Origin: Streptomyces sp. STR69
GTDB taxonomy: Bacteria; Actinomycetota; Actinomycetes; Streptomycetales; Streptomycetaceae
Length of the DNA stretch: 64,000 nucleotides
Assembly: GCF_024519455.1 (NCBI RefSeq)
Contig: NZ_JALJRY010000002.1
Span: 207,966 to 271,965 of the forward strand
Direction: 5' to 3'
Part shown: in pieces, positions 28,177 through 37,012 of the stretch
How positions within the stretch are numbered: the stretch's first letter is position 1
Layout: every line of letters begins with the position of its first letter
Made by a program: the position numbers and the translations under genes
The notes under the pieces: model-generated
Told to the model about the DNA's origin: nothing
The model's input: only the letters and a program-made list of their open reading frames with translations
Databases searched by the model: none

Positions 28177-28977
28177 TCAGCCGCCCAGGACCGCCCGGCA
28201 GGGCATGGCCTCGGGGAGTCGGCCCGTGAAGTACGACCGGGGCGGGACACCCATCAGGGCCCGGAAGTCGGACGTCATGTGGGACTGGTCGTAGTAGCCG
28301 GTGACCGCGGCGAGTTCGGCCCAGGAGACTTCGGTGGCGTGGGCCACCACCGCGCGCACCCGGTTGATACGGGCGTAGTGCTTGGGGGAGAGACCGACCC
28401 CCTCGGTGAAGAGATTGCGCAACTGCCGTTCGCTGACCGCGAGTTCGCGGGCGACGGCAGGTACCGGGCCGGGGAGGTGGCCGGTGCGGATCGACATCGC
28501 GTCGACACCGGCCCGGACGAGTTCGGCGCGCGCGGAGTCCGCGACGGCGGAAAGGCGTGCGGGGACGATCTCCGTGAGTCGCGCGACCGCCGCCTCGGGC
28601 TCCAACCCGTGCAGCTCCGCTGCCAGTTGGCGGGCGGCCCGGCCGGGCAGCTCGCCCAGGGGCATGGCCCGGCCGACGAGATCGATGGCCGGAACGCCCA
28701 GCAACGGCCGGGTCGTGCCCGGCGTCAGCCGCAACTCCGCGCAGGACACGAGGTGTTTGGCCGCGTGGTAGGTGGCCCGGACCCGCGGTCCGACGACGAG
28801 GACGCTGCGGCGGCCGTTCTCCTCCACGCGGACCACCAACTTCGTCGCCGCGTCCGGGAGGTGGACGAACGGCTCCACCGGGAAGCGGTTCACGGTCAGG
28901 TCGGCGATGCGCGAGACCCAGGGGCGCAGCTCGTCCGGCAGGGGCAACTCCCGTTCGGACACGTCGGCGTTCGTCAC
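28177..28977 (-). CDS. AraC family transcriptional regulator
   Basis: 266 residues. The N-terminal sensor-like domain starts LPLPDELRPWVSRIADL. The C-terminal double HTH is clear: VARELAVSERQLRNLFTEGV, INRVRAVVAHATEVSWAELA and YYDQSHMTSDFRALMGVPPR. Divergent from an NmrA-like reductase gene (96-base gap), which is the likely target. Ligand unknown. Confidence 0.9.
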   Translation of the reverse strand: MTNADVSERELPLPDELRPWVSRIADLTVNRFPVEPFVHLPDAATKLVVRVEENGRRSVLVVGPRVRATYHAAKHLVSCAELRLTPGTTRPLLGVPAIDLVGRAMPLGELPGRAARQLAAELHGLEPEAAVARLTEIVPARLSAVADSARAELVRAGVDAMSIRTGHLPGPVPAVARELAVSERQLRNLFTEGVGLSPKHYARINRVRAVVAHATEVSWAELAAVTGYYDQSHMTSDFRALMGVPPRSYFTGRLPEAMPCRAVLGG

Positions 28978-29073
28978 CCCTCCACGGTAAGCGCGCCACC
29001 GGCCCGCACCGGGCCCCCGAACGTGCCGGAATCTCCTAGAACCGAAGGCCCCTGCCCGCCCACCGTAGAGGTC

Positions 29074-29940
29074 ATGATCCTAGTGACGGGTGCCACGGGC
29101 ACCATCGGCAGTGAGGTCGTACGACAGCTCGTGGCGCGCGGCGAGAAGGTGCGCGCCCTGACCCGGGACCCCGAGAAGGCCCGGATTCCCTCGGGGGTGG
29201 AGCCGGTGCGGGGCGGTCCCGCCGACCGGGCCTCCGTGGACGCGGCGCTGACCGGCGCCGAAGTCGCCTTCCTGGTGGGCGTGTTCGGACCGGACGACGC
29301 GGAGCACGACCGGGGCCTGGTCGAGGCCGCGCGGGCAGCGGGTGTGCGCCGGATCGTGAAGCTCTCCGGCATCGGCACCGGCGACCCCGCCATCGGACCG
29401 GTCGGCGGCTGGCACGTAGCCGGTGAACAGGCGGTGCGGGACAGCGGGTTGGAGTGGACGATCCTGCGCCCCTCCGCCTTCGCCTCGAACACGCTCGGCT
29501 GGGCGGCCTCCGTACGGGCGGGCACCCCGCTGCCGAACACGAGCGGCACCGGCGGCCAGGGGGTCGTCGACCCGCGTGACGTGGCCGAGGTGGCGGTGGC
29601 CGCGCTGCTCGACCCGGGCCACTCGGGGCGGACCTACACGCTGACCGGACCCGAGGTGCTGAGGGTGCCGGACCAGGCCGCCGTGCTGGCCGAGATCCTG
29701 GGGCGCGCCGTCGAGGTGCGCGACCTGTCCTCGGCCGAGGCGCGTGAGTATCTGCTCGGTCTCGGCTACAGCGACACGTTCGTCGACGCCTCCGAGATCA
29801 GCAGGGAGTTCGTCCGGAACGGCGGCAACGAGGTCGTCACCGAGGAGGTGCGGGAGGTCCTGGGCCGCCCGCCGCGCACCTATCGGGAATGGGCCCAGGA
29901 CCACAGGGCGGCGTTCGGGGCGGAGTTCGGGCAGGGGTGA
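29074..29940 (+). CDS. NmrA-like NAD(P)-binding protein
   Basis: 288 residues, atypical short-chain dehydrogenase. The N-terminus MILVTGATGTIGSEVVRQL has the GxxGxxG nucleotide-binding loop. LEWTILRPSAFASNTLGW and VVDPRDVAEVAVAALL are typical of NmrA/QOR2-like proteins. No classical YxxxK is evident, as in other NmrA members, so it may be a redox sensor or a reductase acting on quinones. Start fixed by the Rossmann motif. Divergent from the AraC regulator; convergent with the MFS gene. Confidence 0.88.
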   Translation: MILVTGATGTIGSEVVRQLVARGEKVRALTRDPEKARIPSGVEPVRGGPADRASVDAALTGAEVAFLVGVFGPDDAEHDRGLVEAARAAGVRRIVKLSGIGTGDPAIGPVGGWHVAGEQAVRDSGLEWTILRPSAFASNTLGWAASVRAGTPLPNTSGTGGQGVVDPRDVAEVAVAALLDPGHSGRTYTLTGPEVLRVPDQAAVLAEILGRAVEVRDLSSAEAREYLLGLGYSDTFVDASEISREFVRNGGNEVVTEEVREVLGRPPRTYREWAQDHRAAFGAEFGQG

Positions 29941-29960
29941 CCCGAGCCGCTGCGGGGGCG

Positions 29961-31388
29961 TCAGTCGCGCCGCCCCCGCAGCACCCCCGCCGCCAGGACC
30001 AGCGCCCCCACGGCGATCAACGCCGCGACCCGGAACGCCAGTTGGTACCCCGCCGCGGTCGCCGGGATCAACTCCGCACCCCTGGCGACCAGTCCGTCGG
30101 TCCGGCCCGCCGCCAGTGTCGACAGCACCGCGAGCCCCAGTGAACCGCCCACCACCTGCGTGGTGTTGAAGAGCCCGGAGGCCAGCCCCGCGTCCTCCTC
30201 CATCGCCCCCGACATGGCGAGCCCGGTCAGCGCGGGCATCGCGGCGGCGAACCCGGCGGCCAGCAGGAGCAGTGGCGGCAGGACGTCGGCGACGTACGAG
30301 CCGTCGGCGGGGGCGCGGCTCAGCAGGCCCATGCCCGCGACGATCAGGACCAGCCCGGCCAGCAGCACCCGGTACGCGCCGAAACGGCCGATGGTCCGTG
30401 CCGACAGGCCCAGCATCAGTACCCCGATCGCGACCGGGGCCGGCAGGAACGCCGTGCCGGTGAGCAACTCGCTGAAGCCCAGGACACGTTGGACGTACAG
30501 CGCGCCGATGAACTGGAAGCCGAACATGGTGCCGATCATCAGGATCTGCACGGCGTTCGCCCCGGTCAGCAGCCGGGAGCGGAACAGCCGCAGCCGCAGC
30601 AGCGGGCGCGCGGCCCGGGCCTGGCGGACGGTGAACGCCACGAAGAGGGCCAGGGCGAGGGCGGCCAGCAGCAGGGTGGCGGCGAGGGAGCGGTCGCCGG
30701 TGCCGACGATGACGTACACCGTGAGCATCAGTGCGCCGGTGACCAGCGCGGCCCCCGGATAGTCGGCGCCCCTGCCGAGTCCGGCGCCCTGCTCCGGCGC
30801 GAGGACGCGGACGGCCGCGAACCACGCCACGATCCCGATCGGCAGGTTGATCAGGAAGATCCAGTGCCAGTTCAGGGCCTGGGTCAGCGCCCCGCCGAGG
30901 AAGGTGCCGAGGGCTCCGCCGCCGGCGCCGACCGCGCTGAACACCGCGATCGCGCGGGCCAGTTCACGCGGCTCGGGGAAGAGCGCGAAGAGCATCCCGA
31001 GGACGACCGCCGAGGCCATCGCCCCGCCGACGCCCTGCACCGCCCGGGCCGCGATCAGCATCCCCTGACTCGTCGCGACCCCGCACAGTACGGAGGCCGC
31101 GGTGAACACGGCGATCCCCGCCGTGAACATCCGCTTGCGGCCCACCAGATCACCCAGCCGGCCGACGAGGAGCAGCAGTCCGCCGAACGGGATCAGATAG
31201 GCGTTCACGACCCAGGCGAGCCCCGGCCCCGAGAACCCGAGGTCGCGCTGGATCGCCGGCATGGCGACCGTGACGATGTTGCCGTCCAGGATCGTCATCA
31301 GCGTCCCCGCGCACAGGACGACGAGGGACGCCCAGCGGGAGTACGTTCGTTCCAGCCCTTGCGGCGGTGCCTCTGACAGGGTCGACAT
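29961..31388 (-). CDS. MFS drug transporter (DHA2, 14-TM type)
   Basis: 475-residue EmrB/QacA-type efflux protein. Motif D1 is LMTILDGNIVTVAMPAIQRDL, motif A is GRLGDLVGRKRMF and motif C-like GAGGGALGTFLGGAL follows. About fourteen hydrophobic segments can be counted by eye. Probably exports a drug or toxic metabolite using the proton gradient. Divergent from a HxlR regulator over about 100 bases containing a palindrome, so it is presumably repressed by it. The ATG start fits the family; the frame is open upstream. Confidence 0.93.
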   Translation of the reverse strand: MSTLSEAPPQGLERTYSRWASLVVLCAGTLMTILDGNIVTVAMPAIQRDLGFSGPGLAWVVNAYLIPFGGLLLLVGRLGDLVGRKRMFTAGIAVFTAASVLCGVATSQGMLIAARAVQGVGGAMASAVVLGMLFALFPEPRELARAIAVFSAVGAGGGALGTFLGGALTQALNWHWIFLINLPIGIVAWFAAVRVLAPEQGAGLGRGADYPGAALVTGALMLTVYVIVGTGDRSLAATLLLAALALALFVAFTVRQARAARPLLRLRLFRSRLLTGANAVQILMIGTMFGFQFIGALYVQRVLGFSELLTGTAFLPAPVAIGVLMLGLSARTIGRFGAYRVLLAGLVLIVAGMGLLSRAPADGSYVADVLPPLLLLAAGFAAAMPALTGLAMSGAMEEDAGLASGLFNTTQVVGGSLGLAVLSTLAAGRTDGLVARGAELIPATAAGYQLAFRVAALIAVGALVLAAGVLRGRRD

Positions 31389-31414
31389 GGCTCGTGGCCT
31401 CCATTGTTCTCCGT

Positions 31415-31430
31415 TGCACCCATAGGTGCA
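31415..31430. promoter_or_regulatory. HxlR operator between MFS and regulator genes
   Basis: TGCACC-CATA-GGTGCA is a perfect inverted repeat in the middle of the 101-base divergent region, with a further GTTGCA/TTGTAAC-like arm nearby. It is the obvious candidate for autoregulated HxlR binding. Confidence 0.55.
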
Positions 31431-31489
31431 CGACTTGTAACGGGGACCATCGTGGGGAACCATGGAGGGCGGCAGAAGGAGGCACTTCG

Positions 31490-31879
31490 ATGTCCCAGGG
31501 GAACACCGGTGTTACCGCCCAGGTCGTGAACGCGCACGCCTGCCCGGTGCGCGAAGTTCTTGACAGGGTGGCCGGCAAATGGAGCGTGCAGATCCTGGTC
31601 GCGGCGGCCCACGGCCCGATCCGCTTCACCGAGTTGGAGCGCAGCATCGAGGGCATCAGCCGCCGCATGCTGACCCTGACGCTGCGCAACCTGGAGCGCG
31701 ACGGACTCGTCACCCGCACCGTCTTCCCGACCGTGCCACCCAAGGTCGAGTACCAACTCACCCCGGTGGCCCAGGAGTTGCACGAGACACTGCAACGCCT
31801 CACGGACTGGGCGGAGCGCAACCGCGTCCACATCGCCGAGTCACGCGCGGCCTACGACACCGAGCACGGGCCCGAGTGA
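31490..31879 (+). CDS. HxlR family transcriptional regulator
   Basis: 129 residues. CPVREVLDRVAGKWSVQILV contains the conserved Cys and the KW motif of the HxlR family. GPIRFTELERSIEGISRRMLT and LTLRNLERDGLVTRTVFP form the winged helix. The Cys near residue 19 could sense oxidants or electrophiles as in some relatives. ATG with AAGGAGG 7 bases upstream. Expected to repress the divergent MFS exporter. Confidence 0.92.
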   Translation: MSQGNTGVTAQVVNAHACPVREVLDRVAGKWSVQILVAAAHGPIRFTELERSIEGISRRMLTLTLRNLERDGLVTRTVFPTVPPKVEYQLTPVAQELHETLQRLTDWAERNRVHIAESRAAYDTEHGPE

Positions 31880-31899
31880 CGGCGACAGCGCGCCCCGGC

Positions 31900-32322
31900 T
31901 CAGAGCCCGAACAGACCCGGATCGGTCGTCAACTGCTTGAAGTGCTCCCGCGGTCGGGCGACCAGCCGTCGTTCCTTGAGGTCGAGCAGCCCGCCGACCG
32001 ACGCGACCTCCGCGGAGACCGTGCCGTCGGTCTTCGTGATCGACTGCGTGATCCGGAACGTCTTGCCCTCGCCCCACTCGAAGACACAGCTCACCTGGAC
32101 CTCGTCGCCCGCGCGCAGCTCCCGCAGATAGCGGATCGTCGTCTCCAGGACGACCGGCCCGATCCCCTCGGCGAGCAACTCGGCCTGACCCACCCCCGCG
32201 GCCTGCAACAGCGCCCAGCGGGCATGCTCCGCGTACTGCAGATACACGCTCTGATTGAGGTGTCCCAGGGTGTCGGTCTCGTATCCGCGGACGGTCACCG
32301 GGACGGAAAACGGCTCGCTCAC
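31900..32322 (-). CDS. Acyl-CoA thioesterase (4HBT hotdog)
   Basis: 140-residue hotdog-fold protein. VTVRGYETDTLGHLNQSVYLQYAEHAR carries the 4-hydroxybenzoyl-CoA thioesterase signature: Asp of YETD-LGH then Asn-x-x-x-Y. Predicted to hydrolyse acyl-CoA; substrate not identifiable. A GTG with AAGGGA 5 bases upstream is preferred over a GTG 18 bases earlier. Convergent with the HxlR gene and the first of several closely spaced minus-strand genes. Confidence 0.88.
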   Translation of the reverse strand: MSEPFSVPVTVRGYETDTLGHLNQSVYLQYAEHARWALLQAAGVGQAELLAEGIGPVVLETTIRYLRELRAGDEVQVSCVFEWGEGKTFRITQSITKTDGTVSAEVASVGGLLDLKERRLVARPREHFKQLTTDPGLFGL

Positions 32323-32377
32323 TGCGTTCCCTTCTCGCACTGACGGACGATCTGCCGCACCGATCTTGGCATGCCCC

Positions 32378-33007
32378 TCAGTTTCTTCGCGGTGAGGCCA
32401 GCAGGTAACTCGCCCCCGTACGCGGCTCGTTGTGCTCGCTCACCTGCCAGCCCGCCCGCTCCAGCGTCTCCGCGCAGGCGCGCAGCGCCGCCCTGTCCGG
32501 GTCGCGCACGGCGACGGCCTCGGGCTGCGGGGTCGCCCGCACCCGGTAGCCCTCCGTGTCGTCCCGCCCGGAGGGCCGGTGCCCGGCCGCCTCCAGGGCG
32601 AGCGCCGCGGCCTGCACCAGATGGGTGCGCTCCCAGCCGCACGGCCGGTCCACGGAGCCGTCCCGATTGGTCATCCGGCGCAGCTCCACCAGCCCCTGCC
32701 AGGCGCTGTGCACCTCACGGGTGCGGGCCGGACCGGTGTCCGCCGCGTCCTCGCCGCCGATCCGCGCGGCGAACACCCCGGCGGTCGCGGGCGCCTCCAC
32801 GACGGGCTCGGCGACCTCCGGGACGGACTCCCGTATGCGATGCCCCGCCGGGGTCAGGAAGTGGTCGTGCGGCGGACGCGGATGCCGGAACGCCAGCCCC
32901 CGCTTCACCAGCGCGGCGAGCTGTGCCTCCGTACCCCGCAGCCGCCCGCTGACGGGATCGGCGGCGTCGATGACACGCCGCTGCGCGGCGGTCGGCGGTC
33001 GTGTCAC
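32378..33007 (-). CDS. Conserved hypothetical protein with wHTH-like start
   Basis: 209 residues, no firm family. The first 60 residues (AAQRRVIDAADPVSGRLRG, LAALVKRGLAFRHPRP, DHFLTPAGHRIRESV) read like a winged-helix. The middle has STH-like acid-rich segments and the end (CAETLERAGWQVSEHNEPR, YLLASPR) looks like a small alpha/beta domain. Upstream of the thioesterase in the same direction. Found in streptomycetes as I recall, function unknown. Confidence 0.7.
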   Translation of the reverse strand: MTRPPTAAQRRVIDAADPVSGRLRGTEAQLAALVKRGLAFRHPRPPHDHFLTPAGHRIRESVPEVAEPVVEAPATAGVFAARIGGEDAADTGPARTREVHSAWQGLVELRRMTNRDGSVDRPCGWERTHLVQAAALALEAAGHRPSGRDDTEGYRVRATPQPEAVAVRDPDRAALRACAETLERAGWQVSEHNEPRTGASYLLASPRRN

Positions 33008-33057
33008 GGCGTGCTCCTCCCCGCCGCGTCGACGGGTGTCCGCGGCTCATTCGAAGG

Positions 33058-33657
33058 CTACGACGGGGGTCTGACATTCCAGGCAGCGACGACCGGCCGC
33101 CCGTGCTCCGTGCCCAGCCGGCACAGCGTCCCGGTCGCCAGCTGGAACAGCGCCCCGTCCGACGGCGGCAGTCCGAGCCGCCGAGCGGTGAGGACCCGCA
33201 GGAAATGACCGTGCGCCACCAGCACCACCACGCCCTCGGTGTTGGCGAGTGCCGCGTCGACCTCGGCCAGCACACGGTCGGCGCGCCGCCCCACCTGCTC
33301 CGGGCTCTCCCCGGGATGATCCGGCGGCCCGGGCGCGACCCCGTCGGTGAACAGGAACCAGTCCGGCCGGGTGCGCTGGATCTCGACGGTCGTGATCCCC
33401 TCGTAGCCGCCGTAGTCCCACTCGCGCAGATCCGGGTCGATCCGTACGTCCGTCAGACCGATCAGCTCGGCGGTCTCCCGCGCCCGCTGCAACGGGCTGA
33501 CGAACGCGGCGCCGACCCGGTGCGAACGGATCAGCGGCACCAGTCCGCGCGCCTCCGCCCGCCCCTTCTCGGTCAGCGGGACATCGGTCCAGCCGGTGTG
33601 CCGCCCCGACCGGGACCATTCGGTCTCTCCATGCCGTACAAGGAAAAGATCACCCAT
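33058..33657 (-). CDS. Histidine phosphatase family protein
   Basis: 199 residues, phosphoglycerate-mutase-like. LFLVRHGETEWSRSGRHTG supplies the RHG motif with the phosphorylated His at about residue 9. The second His lies in VVLVAHGHFLRVLTARRLG. DPDLREWDYGGYEG is typical of the branch and contains the acidic residue pairing with it. Substrate unknown; often sugar phosphates or nucleotides. A 3-base gap separates it from the HAD-like gene upstream, so the two are co-transcribed. Confidence 0.92.
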   Translation of the reverse strand: MGDLFLVRHGETEWSRSGRHTGWTDVPLTEKGRAEARGLVPLIRSHRVGAAFVSPLQRARETAELIGLTDVRIDPDLREWDYGGYEGITTVEIQRTRPDWFLFTDGVAPGPPDHPGESPEQVGRRADRVLAEVDAALANTEGVVVLVAHGHFLRVLTARRLGLPPSDGALFQLATGTLCRLGTEHGRPVVAAWNVRPPS

Positions 33658-33660
33658 ACC

Positions 33661-34194
33661 TCACAGGCTATGGGCCCACTGCTCCAGCGTCGCGAAATCG
33701 GTCTCGCGCAGACCCCTGCGCGGGTCCACCTTGAGGAGGAGCGCCGACCCGTCGTGGTGCGCCTCGACATGCCGTACGTCCAGGTCGGTGATCAGGTCGT
33801 CGACCCAGACGAAGGGGCGCCCGGCCGCCCAGGCCACGATCTGCCGGGTCTTCCAGTAGAGGCCGTCCGGGTCCTTGGTGAACAGTTGGGTGAACTCGAT
33901 CACCGGCAGGTCGCCGGGGAGCCCGACCGCCGGCGCGATCAGCTCGTTGGCCTGGTGCATCCAGGTGGTGGCCCAGGCGGGCGCGTACGGCAGCGCAAGT
34001 ATTCGCTCGCCGTGCCCCGGGTGCAGGCGCACCCGCAGCCCGCGCCGCAGCCGCCGGGAGCCCGGCCGCTGCTGGGCCGACCAGTTCGTCGGCCACAGCC
34101 GGTGGGTGACGTAGCCGCGGTGGCGCAGGAACCGGGCGCCGTACGGGTTCAGGGGACCGTCGACGTCGAGGAGCAGTAAGGGGCGGTCTGCCAT
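33661..34194 (-). CDS. HAD-like hydrolase, putative
   Basis: 177 residues. The start MADRPLLLLDVDGPLNPYG has the DxDG signature of HAD proteins (nucleophile Asp and acid/base Asp). The late WVDDLITDLDVRH provides the conserved acidic motif. The cap region is short and contains Trp-rich sequence WATTWMHQANELIAP. It may act on a phosphorylated metabolite; pairing with a histidine phosphatase gene is noted. HAD membership is confident by motif, activity is not. Confidence 0.78.
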   Translation of the reverse strand: MADRPLLLLDVDGPLNPYGARFLRHRGYVTHRLWPTNWSAQQRPGSRRLRRGLRVRLHPGHGERILALPYAPAWATTWMHQANELIAPAVGLPGDLPVIEFTQLFTKDPDGLYWKTRQIVAWAAGRPFVWVDDLITDLDVRHVEAHHDGSALLLKVDPRRGLRETDFATLEQWAHSL

Positions 34195-34230
34195 GCGGAG
34201 GGGCTACCCAAGGCGATGCGCGGATATCTG

Positions 34231-35439
34231 CTACTGCCGATACCCGCCCAGGAAGCGCCCGATCCGGCCGATCGCCGCTTCGAGGTCGTCCGCGTACGGC
34301 AGCGTGAGGATGCGGAAGTGGTCGGGGGTGGGCCAGTTGAAGCCGGTGCCCTGGACCACCTGGATCTTCTCCCGGAGCAGCAGGTCCAGGACGAACTTCT
34401 CGTCGTCGTGGATCTTGTGCACCTTCGGGTCGAGCCGGGGGAACGCGTACAGCGCGCCCTTCGGCTTCACGCACGAGACCCCCGGGATCTCGTTGAGTTT
34501 CTCCCACACCACGTTGCGTTGTTCGTGCAGCCGCCCGCCCGGGACGGTCAGGTCGCGGATGGACTGCCGGCCGCCCAGCGCGGCCTGGATGGCGTACTGG
34601 GCGGGCGCGTTGGGGCACAGCCGCATGGAGGCCAGCATCGTCAGGCCCTCCAGGTAGTTCTTGGCGTGCTGCTTGGGGCCCGTCACCACCAGCCAGCCCG
34701 AGCGGAAGCCGGCCACCCGGTACGTCTTCGACAGGCCGCAGAAGGTGAGGACGACCAGGTCGGGGGCGAGCGCGGCGGCCGAGTGGTGCACGGCGTCGTC
34801 GTAGAGGATCTGGTCGTAGATCTCGTCGGCGAAGACCATCAGGCCGTGCCTGCGGGCGAGGTCGAGGACGCCCTCGACGATCTCCTTGGGGTAGACCGCG
34901 CCGGTGGGGTTGTTCGGGTTGATGATGACGACGGCCTTGGTGCGGTCGGTGATCTTCGCCGCCATGTCGTCCAGGTCGGGGTACCAGTCGGCCTGTTCGT
35001 CGCAGAGGTAGTGGACCGCCTTGCCGCCGGAGAGAGTCGTCACCGCCGTCCAGAGCGGGAAGTCCGGGGCGGGGATGAGGATTTCGTCGCCGTCTTCCAG
35101 CAGCGCCTGTACGGCCATGGAGACCAGCTCCGAGACGCCGTTGCCCAGGAACACGTCGTCGACGTCCACCTCCAGACCCAGGGTCTGGTAGCGCTGGGCG
35201 ACCGCGCGGCGGGCGGAGAGGATGCCGCGCGAGTCCGTGTAGCCGTGGGCCTGGGGGAGCATCCGGATCATGTCCTGGATGATCTCCTCGGGCGCCTCGA
35301 AGCCGAAGAGCGCGGGGTTGCCGGTGTTCAGGCGCAGGACGCTGTGGCCCGCCTCCTCCAGTGCGTTGGCGTGCTCGATCACCGGTCCGCGGATCTCGTA
35401 ACAGACCTCGCTGAGTTTGCTCGACTGCCGGAACTCCAT
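34231..35439 (-). CDS. alaA: Alanine aminotransferase, AlaA-type
   Basis: 402-residue PLP aminotransferase, class I. It closely follows E. coli AlaA by pattern: SSKLSEVCYEIRGPVIEHANALEE, LRLNTGNPALFGFEAPEEI, GNGVSELVSMAVQALL, PLP-binding INPNNPTGAVYPKEIV, DEIYDQILYDD and the Schiff-base Lys in SKTYRVAGFRSGW. Converts pyruvate and glutamate to alanine and 2-oxoglutarate. The ATG at 35439 gives the family's start. Divergent from an HxlR regulator with two palindromes between; regulation by it is likely. Confidence 0.93.
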   Translation of the reverse strand: MEFRQSSKLSEVCYEIRGPVIEHANALEEAGHSVLRLNTGNPALFGFEAPEEIIQDMIRMLPQAHGYTDSRGILSARRAVAQRYQTLGLEVDVDDVFLGNGVSELVSMAVQALLEDGDEILIPAPDFPLWTAVTTLSGGKAVHYLCDEQADWYPDLDDMAAKITDRTKAVVIINPNNPTGAVYPKEIVEGVLDLARRHGLMVFADEIYDQILYDDAVHHSAAALAPDLVVLTFCGLSKTYRVAGFRSGWLVVTGPKQHAKNYLEGLTMLASMRLCPNAPAQYAIQAALGGRQSIRDLTVPGGRLHEQRNVVWEKLNEIPGVSCVKPKGALYAFPRLDPKVHKIHDDEKFVLDLLLREKIQVVQGTGFNWPTPDHFRILTLPYADDLEAAIGRIGRFLGGYRQ

Positions 35440-35470
35440 TGCGCCCTCGCCCCATCGGCTTCGTGTGTTG

Positions 35471-35505
35471 CTTGGTTTTACCAAGTGTGAGCTTGGAAAG
35501 TCCAA
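35471..35505. promoter_or_regulatory. Two palindromic operators between alaA and HxlR gene
   Basis: CTTGGT-TTT-ACCAAG (35471-35485) is a perfect 15-base palindrome. TTGGA-AAG-TCCAA (35493-35505) is a second perfect one sharing the CTTGG arm. Their centres are 21 bases apart, two helical turns, between divergent genes, which suggests a dimer-of-dimers HxlR site overlapping the promoters. Confidence 0.65.
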
Positions 35506-35527
35506 CAACATGTCTAGACTGCGTCGC

Positions 35528-36157
35528 ATGTCACCTCGCCGAAGCTACGACCAGTACTGTTCCGCGGCCCGGGCCCTCGACCTCGTCGGCGACCGCTGGA
35601 CCCTGCTGATCGTCCGCGAACTCCTCGCCGGCCCGCGCCGCTACACGGATCTGCACGCCGATCTGCCGGGTGTCAGCACGGACGTACTCGCCTCACGGCT
35701 GAAGGACATGGAGCGGGACGGGCTGACGACGCGGCGGCGACTGCCGCCGCCCGGCGCCGCCTACGTCTACGAACTCACCGGGCGGGGGCGGGAGTTGCTG
35801 CCCGTGCTGCAGGCCCTCGGCGCCTGGGGCGCGCCCGAGTTGGGGGAGCGGCGGCCCACTGACGCGGTGCGTGCGCACTGGTTCGCGCTGCCGTTGCTGC
35901 GAGCGCTGGAGGGCGAGGGGCTGGTCGAAGTCCGGCTGGAAGAGGGGGAGTTCCATGTATGGGCAGGGGCGGCGGGGGAGGGCGAGGTCTACGGCGAAGG
36001 GCCCGCGCCCCGGGAACCCGACGCCCGGCTCGTGCTCGGCGTCGACACCTGTACGGCCGTCGCACAAGGGGAGTTGAGCCTTGCCGACGCGGTGCGCGCC
36101 GGACGCGTCGACGTGAGCGGCGACGGAACGCTCGCCAAGGCCCTGCGGGAGGCCTGA
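35528..36157 (+). CDS. HxlR family regulator with C-terminal extension
   Basis: 209 residues. The first 100 residues are the HxlR winged helix: YDQYCSAARALDLVGDRWT (conserved Cys), LLIVRELLAGPRRYTDLHAD and LASRLKDMERDGLTTRR. The further 100 residues (VRAHWFALPLLRALEGEGLV, LVLGVDTCTAVAQGELSLAD) resemble the SCP2-like ligand-binding extension seen on some HxlR proteins of actinomycetes. An ATG at 35510 is an alternative start. Probably autoregulated and controlling alaA. Confidence 0.88.
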   Translation: MSPRRSYDQYCSAARALDLVGDRWTLLIVRELLAGPRRYTDLHADLPGVSTDVLASRLKDMERDGLTTRRRLPPPGAAYVYELTGRGRELLPVLQALGAWGAPELGERRPTDAVRAHWFALPLLRALEGEGLVEVRLEEGEFHVWAGAAGEGEVYGEGPAPREPDARLVLGVDTCTAVAQGELSLADAVRAGRVDVSGDGTLAKALREA

Positions 36158-36163
36158 CATGGC

Positions 36164-36190
36164 AGAAGGCCCGCCAGGGGCGGGCCTTCT
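36164..36190. terminator. Bidirectional terminator, 12-bp stem
   Basis: AGAAGGCCCGCC-AGG-GGCGGGCCTTCT is a perfect hairpin between the convergent HxlR and membrane-protein genes, with A/T on both outer sides. Confidence 0.9.
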
Positions 36191-36199
36191 GATGAGACG

Positions 36200-37012
36200 T
36201 CACATCGCCGGTGGCACCCGGCGCGGCCGTCCCGACCCGCGCGTCAGCGCATAGCCGCCGATGCCCGCGAGCGCGGCCAGCACACCGCCCACGGCGGTCC
36301 ACACCCAGCGGTCCGACCACCAGCCCGACGACCAGCCTCCGTCGGGCTCGATGCTCGACAGCGCGGCCGACGTGGACGACGAACTGTCCTCGTCCGACGT
36401 CGACTTGACCGCGATCCCCGGTGTCAGCGGCTCCGCCAGCGAGCCGTCCACCGCCGCCGAACCGCCGATGTCCTTGGAGTCCACCCGCAGTTCGGTGCTC
36501 ACCGGCTGGCCCAGGTCCGAGGACTGGAGATCCACGACCGTCAGCCGGACGTAATACGTGCCGGGCAACGGGTCGTTGGCCCACTGCTCCGACCAGGCAC
36601 GGACCGTGCGCAGCGTGCACGCCAGGTCCAGAGAGCCGGTGCCCTGCGCGGCGGTGCGCGTCGCGGCCCCGTACTGACAGGCCTGGCGGCGCCGCAGTCC
36701 GTCGTAGACATCGAGCTGCCAGGTCTCGCCCGCGTGTGTGTCCGGGAGCTTCACCGTCGCCTTGACGGTGGGGCGTTGACCGGCGTCCGCGGCGAACGAC
36801 CAGTACAGGTAGTCACCCGCGGAGCCGGTCGCGGTGGCCTGCTGACCCTGGTCGAGTTCCGTGGCCGTACGGAAGGAGGTGCCGGCCTGGGTGGGCGCCG
36901 AGCTGTCGTCGGAGGAGGAGGGGCTCGCGGAGGGCGAGGAGTCCGCCGTCGCGGGGCCCGCGGCCAGTCCGGTCATGAGCAGTGCGACGCTCAACACACG
37001 TGTGATCCGCAT
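36200..37012 (-). CDS. Secreted, membrane-anchored partner of the VWA protein
   Basis: 270 residues. Signal peptide (MRITRVLSVALLMTGLAAGPATA), Ser-rich linker, then a beta-rich exported domain (about residues 50-190) and one C-terminal transmembrane helix (WVWTAVGGVLAALAGIGGYAL) with a basic tail. Domain pattern (YLYWSFAADAGQRPTVKATV; PGTYYVRLTVVDLQ) resembles carbohydrate-binding or pre-peptidase-like domains, but this is not a firm assignment. Its ATG overlaps the stop of the VWA gene by one base, and both share the same topology, so the products probably act together outside the cell membrane. Confidence 0.72.
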   Translation of the reverse strand: MRITRVLSVALLMTGLAAGPATADSSPSASPSSSDDSSAPTQAGTSFRTATELDQGQQATATGSAGDYLYWSFAADAGQRPTVKATVKLPDTHAGETWQLDVYDGLRRRQACQYGAATRTAAQGTGSLDLACTLRTVRAWSEQWANDPLPGTYYVRLTVVDLQSSDLGQPVSTELRVDSKDIGGSAAVDGSLAEPLTPGIAVKSTSDEDSSSSTSAALSSIEPDGGWSSGWWSDRWVWTAVGGVLAALAGIGGYALTRGSGRPRRVPPAM

